Source: Wuchereria bancrofti (taxonomy: Eukaryota; Nematoda; Chromadorea; Rhabditida; Onchocercidae). From it: DNA of 13,276 bases. How positions within the stretch are numbered: the first letter of the stretch is position 1; every line of letters starts with the position of its first letter. The translations under genes and the position numbers were made by a program. Shown piece by piece: positions 1-9,456 of this stretch. The stretch spans positions 1-13,276 of the forward strand of contig SSBO01000089.1 in the NCBI GenBank assembly GCA_005281725.1, written 5' to 3'. The notes under the pieces are model-generated. The model worked only from the letters and a program-made list of their open reading frames with translations. It was not told the DNA's origin and did not search any database.

Positions 1-1379
1 GCGGAGAATTGTATTACACAAGACGGAAAATGTATCACAAACAATAGTATCGTTCTATGGGATATTCAACAAATAACGAAAAAGTGTCGATATCGTAAGG
101 TGGGAAATTTTAATGCTCAATTATACGAAAATCATGTTATCATAGACGAACTACAAACATCATTCGTCTTCAGTAAAGATAGCAAAACATTTAGAAGCGG
201 AAACTGCAATTTTTCTAATCCCAACTTAATGGATGGTGACACTGTTATTGACATTGTAACGAGGACCGCTAACAATAGAAACAGAAGGAATACAAATTTG
301 GCACTCGCTTTACCTAGAGGTAAGCTAATGATGATGGAAACACAAAGAGGAGACGATAGTGATCCCGAAAATACGAAATTTCAATACTTATTCGATAGTT
401 TGCAACAAGAGTTTCAGCAACAATTAAAACTAGTAGAACAGCGAACTTGTGAAAATCGAAACAATCTGTTATTATTAATCGAATGGTTATCGCTGGATAA
501 TCCTACCCTCGCTGCGAATCTATTATTGCAAAGAAATGACGTGATCGCTAAAAGAATCAAAGGGAAATTATTAATCGCCCCGTGTAAATCCGATTCACTT
601 AATATAAAAATTATTGAATTTAGAGGCGGATTGATAAGTAAATTTGAAATCGATAGAATCAATGCAGCATTAGAGATATTAGCACAAAATCAACAAATGA
701 TTAATCCAGTTTTNTATTAATCGAATGGTTATCGCTGGATAATCCTACCCTCGCTGCGAATCTATTATTGCAAAGGGATGATGTGATCGCTAAAAGAATC
801 AAAGGAAAATTATTAATCGCCCCGTGCAAGTCCGATTCACTTAATATAAAAATTATTGAATTTAGAGGCGGATTGATAAGTAAATTTGAAATCGATAGAA
901 TCAATGCAGCATTAGAGATATTAGCACAAAATCAACAAATGATAAATCCAGTTTTCGAACAGCAAGAAACATCCGAAATTTGGAATGAACTCGGCCAGAG
1001 AAGAATTAACGGAACAACTTGAAGGAACATTTGAAGAATGGAAGGCTTTTCACAAGAAAATTTGGAGAAACTCTTTTCGCACTGGACAATAATTATAATT
1101 GGGATAATCATTGTGGTAATATCAATTGTACTTATTGTCTTTAAATTTGACTTTACATTAATTTATTCTATATTTAATTTCTTATGTCATAAAGGTCAAA
1201 CTCATCAGAGGGTCGAAATTATTCCCATGGAAATTTTACAAGCCCCACTTTCTTATGAACCCCACGCATTACCCACCTTTTCTGTCGGGAGTGTCGTGAA
1301 CGACGAAATATTTAAATTATTATATCCAAAACTAACAAATCGCTCTTATCCAATTCCTAAATCTAATTTACATTTATAA
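1..1379 (+). pseudogene. Envelope-like glycoprotein of an endogenous LTR retroelement, 3' part, broken
   Basis: The reading frame is open from the first base, so the true start lies left of the window. Frame 1 (1-713) encodes a Cys-containing ectodomain-like region rich in N, Q and L. After the N at 714 the reading continues in frame 3 only because a 241-bp stretch is repeated. Frame 3 stops at 1020-1022. Frame 1 is open again at 985-1092 with an acidic, helix-like stretch, and frame 3 is open at 1038-1379 with a strongly hydrophobic membrane segment (Ile/Val run, about 1086-1150) and a short cytoplasmic tail. An ectodomain followed by a stem, one membrane anchor and a short tail is what an envelope or fusion glycoprotein looks like. 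The family (env of a BEL/Pao element or a captured viral glycoprotein) cannot be settled by eye. No fusion peptide or protease site was identified. Frame changes near 985-1020 and 1060-1092 mean either decay or sequence errors. Confidence 0.55.
473..955. repeat. Imperfect 241-bp direct repeat split by a single N
   Basis: Bases 473-713 and 715-955 are near-identical at an offset of 242, differing at only a handful of positions (for example near 533-541 and 587-590 of the first copy). One undetermined base (714) lies exactly between them. The offset is not a multiple of three, yet each copy is open in the matching frame, and the glycoprotein reads through if only one copy is counted. The simplest reading is two overlapping contig ends, or two haplotypes, joined by a one-base gap. 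A true tandem duplication is less likely. Confidence 0.8.
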
Positions 1380-1798
1380 AATTCTTCTCACGCTTGATGA
1401 CTCAATTTCCGAATATATTTACATTTGTAATTAATCAACGTCTAAACCCTTAAGTCATGCTAATCTATTTCCTCTTTTCTCACGCACTAAAACTAATTTT
1501 GTTAAACTCTTGTTTTTCATCCATGAGAAATTCTTCCATCTAATTTCCATTCGTCAAATTAATCTTATATATAAACTGACCAATCCTCCCATAACCATCA
1601 TTTATGTTTTTGGGTGGTTTTGGGATGCGTCTAATACTTTATAATTTTGTATTATTTTATCATTTTTATATTATTGTATTTTATATAGTTTACGCGTTTT
1701 TGTTAAACTGTGTAGCATCTGTACGATATGTATAATGCGCTATTATTTGTTTTATGTTAAATAAAGGTTTAATTACCCCAAGTTTGAGCTTTCATGAC
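1380..1798 (+). mobile_element. 3' tail / probable 3' LTR of the envelope-bearing element
   Basis: Non-coding sequence follows the stop codon of the membrane-anchor frame. It holds a TATA box (TATATAAAC near 1567), an AATAAA at 1760-1765, an SL1-like sequence at 1766-1788, and ends in TGACA at 1798. From 1799 onward the other strand reads as UGGT exon sequence, so 1798/1799 is the insertion junction, and an LTR ending in CA there fits an LTR retroelement. The left edge of the LTR is not certain; a TG at 1425 is one candidate. No polypurine tract is obvious upstream. The other LTR and the target duplication lie outside the window. Confidence 0.5.
1766..1788 (+). other. SL1 spliced-leader sequence (one extra C) in DNA
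   Basis: This 23-bp stretch equals nematode SL1 (beginning GGTTTAATTACCC, ending AAGTTTGAG) with one additional C in the C run. It directly follows an AATAAA and lies 10 bp before the end of the retroelement tail. No SL RNA gene body (donor GTAA, Sm site) follows it. Confidence 0.85.
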
Positions 1799-4498
1799 AA
1801 CATCCAGAGCATCAATATCCACCATTATACCATTGATGAAAAATGTGGATTTACCTTCTGATATGCCGTACTCATTAACTGCTCCTGACTTGCACTAACC
1901 TGCAACAGTAATCTTTCTCATAGACTGAATTTCTATAATATCTCTTTCTTCGACTAACTTATCTCCTCAATGTCCTTTGCCTATCATGTAGGAAGCGGTT
2001 CTGGAAATAAAAATCATTGGAAACAACCTCAGATATGAATTCTTTCCGCACTATTTGTCGTGAAAGTGACCTAGCAGCAAGCGGGAAGTTCTGGCTTGAA
2101 TCTACCATGATGTTAATGGCTTTCTGCGGATCAGCCTAAACAATTTTCTGAGCAGCCTGATAGCCGAGTAAGCTCATCACGTTCCAGCAAATGTAACCGA
2201 AACTGTCCAATCGATTCTTTCAAGTCATTATGCAACCTGCTGCAATTAAACAGTTCATGAAATATTTGTCTGAACTTCCGAATTCTCCTAATTCTGACTG
2301 CAAAAATTTATAGGCATTACTAGACCTACAACTATTATAATTTTAAACGTTACTGAAAAATAGCATCCATTAACAAAGTATCACTTAAAAGCATCTGTCA
2401 TAGATTTTCTCTCGCAACCTAAATTCAAACCTGTCAAATCCAACTATCATATTAATCAAAAATATGGAGCATGTGACATTCTCCGTACTAAACAAATTTC
2501 TGGAATTTCTCAGAACTTTCAAAAAGCATATCTACCACAGTGTATCGAAAGTGAACCTATAATTATCTTCGTTATCAATATAATCTTCCGAACTTTCCTT
2601 CACCGCTTTGTCTGCAAAAGCATTACTTCTGGATTTCTAATTCATTGGGCTCATTAAAGAATGAGTTATAAACAGAAGCCAGGTCAAGAAAAATAAACAT
2701 AATTTATGGAAAAAATCACTAACTCATCAATTACAGCACTGCCGTCATCAACTGCCTTGTATTCTGTGCTTTTGATAGCTAATTCGACACCGTAACCCGA
2801 CAATAAAGGTTTATCGCCAAGAACATCCTAAAGTCTGAACTTCGGTGCAGATTTTGGAAACAGTAAATTAGCGAAAGAAATGCTAGCGCTCACTTTAAAA
2901 AATATATAATAGAAAAAACTCTACCAAATACCAGTTGTCATAGCTGCAGGAACTACAAGGATTACTTCATAACAATTCAACTATTGATCTAAAAATAAAA
3001 TGCAATTATTCAAAAACTTACTTTAACAAAATGGCGAAGGATATACTTGACTTTTCCGCTTCTCGATAGTGCTTTTGCTACTAAGTGAAACTTTCTCCAC
3101 GATGGTGTGGCCAGTTCACCATATACAATTAAGGTAACATTATGTTCTTTAGTTGCCGGGAATACATGATCAATAGAATAAATAAAATGTTGGTACGATA
3201 CCCCTAAAAACATAAGTATAGACAACAACGAAAACATCTATGCTATTTGTGAAGACTTGACCATACAAAAAAAGCATACCTGTCATCATTTTCGACAATT
3301 TTTTCTAAATCATTTACATCACATGTTAAAGTACCATGAACATCTGCAAACGCAACGCATGACTTCTTTCTTTCAGTACCCAACTGGAACAAAAAAAAAA
3401 TACTATAAGAATAATGAAAAGCATCTTGTCAAATATGCAAAAAAAAAGTTTCCCTTTCCGTTATTTCCTTTTTTTACCGCTGACATCTAAGCTTATAAAA
3501 AATGAGATGTAATATAACTGAGCCAGAAGTTGACATCCAATTCAAAATGATAACATTACAACATTATTACAACGTATAAAATTCTCAAAAATCTAAAATA
3601 GAAGAAAAAATTCTTACCCTCTGAAAAAGCAATACAGTTGGTGAATGAGCTCGCAACGATAAGGCAAATTTTAAAAGATTCACACGAGCTTCCTCTAATA
3701 AATAGCCTGCTAAGCGTACAGATAAATCATACTGTCTGGCATCACTGTCTGAAACTTAAGCTCTGCAACTAGAATTTCGAAGTGGAATAAATTGCACTTA
3801 AAATTATAGCATTTAAATCTCAAAACCCTTGCTATACAGCATTATTACTGTCCAATTTTTATCCAGCTTAAAATTAAAAAGAAATAAAAGATATTGTAAA
3901 TCAACCTGGCGGGTTAAATCAAAAACCATTGCAAAAAAATCAACCCCATGAATTAAATCAGGCCATTAAAAAAATCAAAAGCTGTTTGATTGAATTTGCG
4001 CGATATCAAGGGAGTCACATAGTCAGTTGAATAGATAACATGCACTATGCAAGACAGCTGAATGAATACAGACGAATGTAACGCTTCTATTTTGTGCTTT
4101 AATTACAAGACGTGTCAAATTTTTTCAATGCTTTATTAAACTCAAGAACTTACATGTGTGCCACTCGTCGATTATGTTTCTTAACAATTTCATTCATGTA
4201 GGCCCAAAATAAAATGTCACTTTCTTGAGCCGTAAATTCGCTGCAAATTACAATATAGAGAGAAAGGAGACTTGAAGATACAGCAAGCATTCTTTAAATT
4301 TCTTAAAATTCAGATATCAAAATGAAATATCTGCCCTTCTGCCGACTCTCCTTTACCTTGAATTCGTTAATTTCACTTCTAAAATTAACGTCAACAATTT
4401 CTTGATTTTTTTATAAAAAGACAATTATATTTTTTTTACAACACACCTGTCGGCAGATAGGCCGAAAGTACTAATACAGTAACTAAAGAAAAAGATTG

Positions 4499-4515
4499 TA
4501 TATAATGTATATAAG
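4499..4515 (+). promoter_or_regulatory. TATA element of the solo LTR
   Basis: TATATAATGTATATAAG lies about 50 bp into the LTR and is conserved with small changes in the inverted copy near 13105-13125. Its position fits a U3 promoter driving + strand transcription, antisense to the UGGT copy. Inferred from motif and conservation only. Confidence 0.35.
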
Positions 4516-4882
4516 ATCTTATTGTTAATAAAGAAAAAAGGGAGGGCGCTAACATCAAGAAGTCAACCTAATAGGCAACGCAGCGATGAGAAAGGTGCAA
4601 CCAGATAATAAACGTGCAAATTAACGATGTGGATATTTGATCTCAACAAATAAGCGTTCTCAGCGGTACAAGCAGAGCAATTTCTTATTATGAATATTAC
4701 ATCGGGTCAACGGGTTGGGGGACGGTGATGTTAGGGCGCGTTTAGGTCGCGTTAGAGGAAAACGGTTAGGGGGACGAGTAATGGGGATTCGCTCTTAAGA
4801 CACCAGTAGGACGACGCGTTCACAGGACATTTTAACTGATAGACGAATAATCTTTCGTTACTAACAGCGACAAACGAGAAAT

Positions 4883-4904
4883 GGTTTAATTACCCAACTT
4901 TGAC
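4883..4904 (+). other. SL1-like sequence inside the solo LTR
   Basis: The stretch starts GGTTTAATTACCCAA and matches SL1 at 20 of 22 positions, differing at position 16 (C for G) and position 22 (C for G). The same sequence is present in the inverted LTR copy at 12726-12747, so it belongs to the LTR family and is not a chance match in one copy. Confidence 0.75.
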
Positions 4905-5256
4905 GATCAAACCAATGACAATTACGACACTCAACCACAATTCAAGGATTAAGAAGAAAAGGGAAGAAGAGAAACAACAACAGTTAGTTCGACTAGTTCT
5001 ACTGACAGTACAACGTGAGCGACGAGAATAAACGTGGTAAGAATATAAATTAAAGTAGGAAACAATTATAAAACAGATAATCGTCCTTTATAAAAAAAAA
5101 GGGGAAATTTTTTTTCCTACAATACCTAGCTTCCGCGATAAATGACGTCTGTGATCATTTTGCATGCAATGATGTGATTACCGATTTTTTGCTCGGTCCA
5201 GAATGAATCGTTTTAGGGAATGCTGATAAGATAATAAACGGCCACAGGCTCTTCAT

Positions 5257-5297
5257 AATAATAAACAGCCGTAGGTTCTTCACACCCTTCTCTAAAA
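5257..5297 (-). promoter_or_regulatory. Probable trans-splice acceptor and short 5' UTR of the UGGT copy
   Basis: On the minus strand ATTTTAG (complement of 5292-5298) is followed by AG and a 35-nt leader before the ATG at 5256-5254. A U-rich AG acceptor a few tens of bases before the start codon, without a matching upstream exon, is the usual layout of a nematode trans-splice site. This is inference from spacing and motif only. Confidence 0.4.
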
Positions 5298-5596
5298 TTT
5301 ATCACTGATTGCTATTTATCTAATTCAAGAATAAAAGCGTAATTGACGAAGTCTTTCAACAAATTTCTAATATGACCATACCACCTGGAAGCATAATTCC
5401 GGTTCGTATGCATTTATCACACGTATGCAACATAGATGACCAATTTTCCGAATTCTTGTTCATGTATTAACACAAAATACTTCGATGGGATGAAAGCTAT
5501 GTCTTAACGACGGCTATTATTTGAAGGAAATGAGCGAATACTCGTTATCTCCAGTTTATTCTGTTTAGTATTTGCCATCTGTGCAGTATTCTCCAC

Positions 5597-5684
5597 CTGA
5601 ATGTCAAATATTAGCACATTTCTGGATATGACCGATGGAGTTACACCATTATAAGATGTCACATCCTTAACAGTAACCATACCC
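5597..5684 (-). CDS. Candidate internal exon, unrecognised protein
   Basis: An 88-bp open stretch is bounded by an acceptor (ATTGTTAG, just right of 5684) and a donor (CAG|GTGGAG at 5597). It reads GMVTVKDVTSYNGVTPSVIS, then RNVLIFDIQ. The amino-acid mix looks coding and the frame stays open past the donor. I could not link it with a phase-compatible neighbour exon and do not recognise the family. It lies upstream of the UGGT copy on the same strand and may be debris of another gene. Confidence 0.35.
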
Positions 5685-5805
5685 CTAACAATAACACATA
5701 CGTAAGAGTATCTGAATTTCAGCGGAACTTAAATGAAAATTATCTGGTCCACTGGTTTATCACTTCCACAAAGTTAACTCATAACTTGCGTTGCCGTTGT
5801 TGTAG

Positions 5806-5998
5806 GGTGGGTTGGCATATCTCGCGAGTAATTATAATTCCATAGGCTTAGAGTCATGTGGATATGCCTTCCTGATATTTATGTTGAATATTATAATTTG
5901 TTCGAAATTGCTGTTTGCTATTTCAAAAAAGGCAAAGAAAAGTAGTGAAAGAGATGAGTTGCGCTCACACCGTAGCAATTCCATGTTCAGAATATTTG
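5806..5998 (+). CDS. Candidate exon with a hydrophobic segment, + strand
   Basis: A pyrimidine/G-rich acceptor (GCCGTTGTTGTAG) precedes a 193-bp open exon beginning GGT GGG TTG and ending at a GTAATT donor (5999). It encodes one likely membrane helix (YAFLIFMLNIIICSKLLFAI) followed by a basic, charged stretch (KKAKKSSERDELRSHR). An acceptor TTCCTTGCAG at 6130-6139 would join in phase to a five-codon end (6140-6156). The opposite strand is also open here for 54 codons, so the strand is not secure. Family unknown. Confidence 0.3.
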
Positions 5999-6229
5999 GT
6001 AATTATCACCTTGCAAAAGTGATAATTCTTCATATCAAAATAATCGGCAACTTCTAATGTGCTAATGATGCACATTTTATACATCGAATTAAGACATAAT
6101 GCAGCATCATCCGCTGTTTCTAAAAGATATTCCTTGCAGAGCCTTTAAAGTTTTAAAGCTATAATTAAAGCTATAATTTTCTATAATGTGATATTAAGTA
6201 CATTGAACAAATTAAGCAAAAATTCATAC

Positions 6230-6300
6230 CACATAAATTTGGAGAGCAGATAAGAAACATATCTAATGTTGTAATGGACGGTTCAGTTTTAAACACTTTT
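6230..6300 (-). CDS. Candidate short internal exon, unrecognised
   Basis: A 71-bp open stretch has an acceptor TTGCTTACCAG and a donor TGTG|GTATGA. It reads KVFKTEPSITTLDMFLICSP, then NLC. No partner exon in matching phase was found within the neighbouring 700 bp. It may be a decayed gene fragment. Confidence 0.25.
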
Positions 6301-6400
6301 CTGGTAAGCAAATTACGCTTTAGTAAGTGATAGGTAGAAAGGGAATTACTCACTCCTGATCACAAAAAACTGTGATAATTATCGTTTAGATACTAAACAA

Positions 6401-6471
6401 TTGCTCGTAGCAGACTGAGTAAGGTAGTTTTAAATTTAACGGACATAAGTTCAAATCCGACACTAAATTTA
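6401..6471 (+). other. tRNA-like relic
   Basis: AGTTCAAATCC at 6448-6458 matches an RNA polymerase III B box. TAGCAGACTGAG at 6408-6419 resembles a weak A box at about the right distance. The T-arm stem does not pair fully and no good acceptor stem forms, so this is not a working tRNA gene. It may be a tRNA pseudogene or the head of a tRNA-derived SINE. Confidence 0.25.
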
Positions 6472-8120
6472 TTCCCGCGGCATTTTTTTCATAAAAGATT
6501 TACAAATCTCAAGCATTCTGGACAACTGTAAATTAAAAATGTTAAAAATAATTTGAACTAAAAAATTGTTCTTAATTTTAAATACTTATTTTACAATATC
6601 AATGATTATAGCTACAGTGGACTCTCCGACATTGTCAGATTACCAGTGAGATACATCAGTGGATGATGGGCTAGTCTTTCCATAAAGTGAACAAATCAGC
6701 TGCATGATGAAATGCTGATGTCAAATAAAACACTACTTGCTTTAGAAGACGTTTGAACAACGAAATTTTAAAAGTTACCTCTGGAATGTGATGAGCTGTT
6801 TACAACAGCCATAATCAAGAAGATACGGAATGGTTAGAAGTACGCACTTTGACCTATAAACTTGATGCTTTATAAAAACGAATGAGATCTAAAGTTTGCA
6901 GTCATTTTATCAATTTATGTACATGAAATCTTTTTAAAAGATGGAATGAAGATCTTATTAATGGTAATCTAAAGATGGCGAACCCATTTTCTCTTTTTTT
7001 AGATTCAAGGAACAATTATAATTTGGTTTGAATATTTCTTCTTTTTTTCTTGAATATATTAAATCCTTCAAGTGACAAAAAATCTTTCACGGAAAAAAAA
7101 TTGCCCAAAAACAAAACTTTTAGGCAATAGAAAAAATGTCAGCAATAAATAAAGAGAATTTGCGCAATATATTGCGTTTATGATTTTAGCCTTCACTTCA
7201 CTGATTTCTTGGATTAAACGAGCAAACAAAAAGTATTTTTAGCTGCCAAGAAAGGATGAAACTGATGATGACAACGTATGATTAGGACCTCTTCGATATC
7301 TACCATCGCTTAAAATGTTTGAAGATGAATTAGTAGCATAGTTTGTGAAAGTATTCAATGCTAATTTTAAGATCGGTTTTTTTATGCATGTCGTAAATTA
7401 GGTATATCTTTACGAACACGGATCGAAAAATCTTTTTAAAAGATTCAGAAGTTCACTAAAAACCTATTTATTAAGGTTCACTATAAACAGTATCACTCCC
7501 TTTCATATTTGGAAAATGAAAGACTACTTTTGAAAAAAAAGTAACATTATAATTACAGTGTATTAATCTTGTAGTAGACATTTTAGAATTTCAGTCGTAC
7601 TGTTTCGTAATAAAAACGAAATAAATATTTATAATTCGACTGAAAACTTGTAAATACATCGCATGTCTTATATTTACTTAATTTCGATATTATATTTGTA
7701 TTCCTGAAAACTCGGATTCTATAAGCACTTCCTTGCGAAGCCATTTATAAATTATTTTCAATGAGTCAGCTCAATGGGTTGTAAATAAATGGAAATTTGT
7801 TAGGTTCATTACTGGGCTAAACACGTGTTCCACTGTAAGTAAGCATAGCTAGAAGATATAGCTATTTTTTGAAATGTCACATGATTTTATAAAGTAATCA
7901 CGTGGTTTCTGTAAATACCACTTTAAGTGAATCATGCTTGTTTCAAAAAATTTTCAACTAATTTTGAATCTCGTTGACGCTGCAATAAAAGACTTGTACT
8001 GATAAACATATAAATGAAGAATTTCAAAAGAAAATATTGTTTAACAATGTTTAATAATACGTACTGGTTAAGCATTATTGTAAATTGGGTGTAATTTCCT
8101 GTCCATTCAAACTCTTTGTA
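6472..8120. other. Long stretch without a supported gene
   Basis: This AT-rich sequence has many homopolymer runs and stop codons in all frames. Two weak coding-like traces were seen. On the minus strand about 6672-6790 is open for some 40 codons (TSAFHHAADLFTLWKD). On the + strand 7153-7533 shares one frame with four internal stops (7240, 7279, 7339, 7399) and contains GPLRYLPSLKMFEDELVA. Neither has a recognised family or a full set of splice sites. Otherwise I see nothing. Confidence 0.4.
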
Positions 8121-9283
8121 TTATTGCCTAGTCCAAATGCGTAGCGTATTGGATTCAATAATTTCCAGAAGGAATAATCCGGAATAATCAGATGGCACTA
8201 ATTCTTCAGTAGCATCAACATGTATATTTGTAGTCTGAAACAATCTTGATCTTGACCTTCTAACTCTCATTTGAATAGATAAATGAGCAGAAATCGGTAC
8301 AAAGAGAGTGGGTGTATAAAATAAAAGTAATACATTTTATACCAAAATGTGCAAAGGAGAGTTTTTGTTCTCTTGTGAAGCACTACGGAAGTAAAACAAA
8401 TCCAAGTAATAACATAATAAAGGCGATCCAGACATTACGTCACCTAATAAGCTAAACACACACATATATATGTTATTATTTCTGAAATTAGCCTTTGCTA
8501 CAAGATCGGCAATGCGTACAATATATAGGGGGACGTTTCTGCTGTTGTCCCAAATAATGACCAGGAAGGGCATGTAAGAATGGATATTTTGTCAACAGCT
8601 GGTGGGGTTCGCTTTACCATCCTGTAATTTACTTTTAATGATAATGTAGTCCTTTTGTTTAAAAATTGAAGTATGAAATTTGATTTCAAGTAAAACTGAA
8701 ATTTAGCGAAGATGAATCTTAGGGAGGGGTGGAGGAGAGGGCTAATATTTTGAAATGGCCATCAATATAAATTATTTACTCGATTTCATCAGGACCAGGG
8801 GTATGCATAACTTCTAGACGATCGATACTTTGTATACTTGTGGTTAACCGTGGCCCAATAATATAAGATGGTTCGTGTCCTAATGTTCCCAAATCACCGA
8901 ATCCATCAGGCTGGAATAACTTGTCGATGTGTGGTACAGTTTTACACAGCGCATCAGCAATATTAGTTGTTTTGTTGGGTAATCCGTGAAAGAGAGGAAC
9001 GTATAGCTCGTGAAGGATTCTGACAGATTCCTACAAAGAAAAAACAGAAATTAAAATTGCTTACACTTTTAAGTTAGCAACTAGAAGCTAAAATCAACAT
9101 GATGTTTCCATAAAATGAAAAAGAGCAATGATAGCAGTAACTATATGTTTTCCCCCGGATCCAGAAACGTGGAAGTGTTGTATTTAGAGTACGAATCGGT
9201 TCCGTGCCACTTCTCATAAATGTTATCATAATTACTAGCAAATTAGGATCTTTCGCCATATCTGAATCATTGGCATTTGACAT
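8121..9283 (-). CDS. Five-exon gene for an unrecognised protein (about 213 residues)
   Basis: Exons on the minus strand: 9283-9236 (ATG, MSNANDSDMAKDPNLL), 9030-8780 (LHELYVPLFHGLPNKTTNIA, TPGPDEIE), 8621-8502 (MVKRTPPAVDKISILTCPSW), 8451-8343 (LLGDVMSGSPLLCYYLDLFY), 8234-8121 (ELVPSDYSGLFLLEIIESNT, ending WTRQ and TAA). All four junctions have GT/AG ends, good acceptors (TTTGTAG, AAATTACAG, GTGTTTAG, GTTTCAG) and matching phases, and every exon is open, so the model supports itself. The first exon is least sure: its frame also runs on past the proposed donor, and upstream to a TGA at 9366-9364. A moderately hydrophobic region spans the exon 3/4 junction (YILYALPI and onward), but no clear membrane protein family was recognised. 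Unlike the UGGT copy it shows no lesion and may be functional. An exact SL1 lies upstream at 9457-9478. No clear AATAAA was found downstream. Confidence 0.6.
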
Positions 9284-9456
9284 GTGTAAAGACAAATTTA
9301 ATAACTCTTTCTTACTGCTTTGCTTCCTTGCGAAACAAAGTAGGTTTCCTTCCTTGACAGTTCAGATCGTTGACTTCTTTGCCTTCGATACTGGTAGATT
9401 CTCGAATCTGTACTGGTTCCGTTCTGTGTACGTGTACTGTGGGTTATTATTCAAAC

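Larger units (their letters stand above)
4448..5121 (+). mobile_element. Solo LTR (674 bp) in UGGT intron 1
   Basis: The element begins TGTCGG and ends CCTACA, the TG...CA ends of an LTR. It is flanked by ACACC (4443-4447) and ATACC (5122-5126), a 5-bp target duplication with one change. A second copy in inverted orientation at 12404-13173 aligns over the whole length and defines both ends independently. Inside are a double TATA (4499-4515), an AATAAA at 4527-4532 and another at 5027-5032, and an SL1-like stretch at 4883-4904. No internal element sequence is attached, so this is a solo LTR left by LTR-LTR recombination. TGT...ACA ends and a 5-bp duplication would suit BEL/Pao or Gypsy elements; which one cannot be decided without pol. 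Confidence 0.8.
1799..5256 (-). pseudogene. UDP-glucose:glycoprotein glucosyltransferase (UGGT), N-terminal part, degenerate
   Basis: UGGT is the ER-lumen enzyme that re-glucosylates misfolded N-glycoproteins for another calnexin/calreticulin cycle. Exons read from right to left: 5256-5126 (signal peptide MKSLWPFIILSAF, then KKSVITSLHAK); 4240-4154 (EFTAQESDILFWAYMNEI); 3744-3618 (NLLKFALSLRAHSPTVLLF); 3383-3280; 3203-3022 (KEHNVTLIVYGEL, VKYILRHFVK); 2827-2720 (SGYGVELAIKSTEYKAVDD); about 2611-2539; 2239 to about 2030 (HNDLKESIGQFRLHLLERDE, SSQNFPLAARSLSRQIVRKE); 1899-1799 (GISEGKSTFFINGIMVDID). These match the thioredoxin-like N-terminal third in family order; the catalytic C-terminal domain is absent. 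Lesions: TGA at 5155-5157 replacing the conserved Trp after LHAK; a one-base phase misfit at exon 4/5 in a G run; a deletion and frameshift near 2164; TAG at 2136-2138; a frameshift in the last exon. Introns are kept, so this is not a processed copy. Retroelement sequence ends it at 1798. Confidence 0.9.

Noticed and set aside
414..904. Two minus-strand frames with almost the same protein
   Set aside because: They are the reverse side of the repeated 241-bp envelope segment.
3257..3490. Open frame on the + strand (77 codons)
   Set aside because: It lies antisense over a UGGT exon and two introns and is Lys/Asn/Phe-rich from A and T runs; a shadow.
6401..6471. Working tRNA gene
   Set aside because: A B box is present but the T stem and acceptor stem do not pair and the A box is weak.
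7153..7533. Decayed transposase or other pseudogene on the + strand
   Set aside because: One frame shows only four stops in 126 codons, but no motif or family was recognised and this is not far from chance in the absence of splice evidence.
8721..8741. Polypurine tract of a retroelement
   Set aside because: The run AGGGAGGGGTGGAGGAGAGG is purine-rich, but no LTR start (TG...) follows and it lies inside intron 2 of the minus-strand gene.
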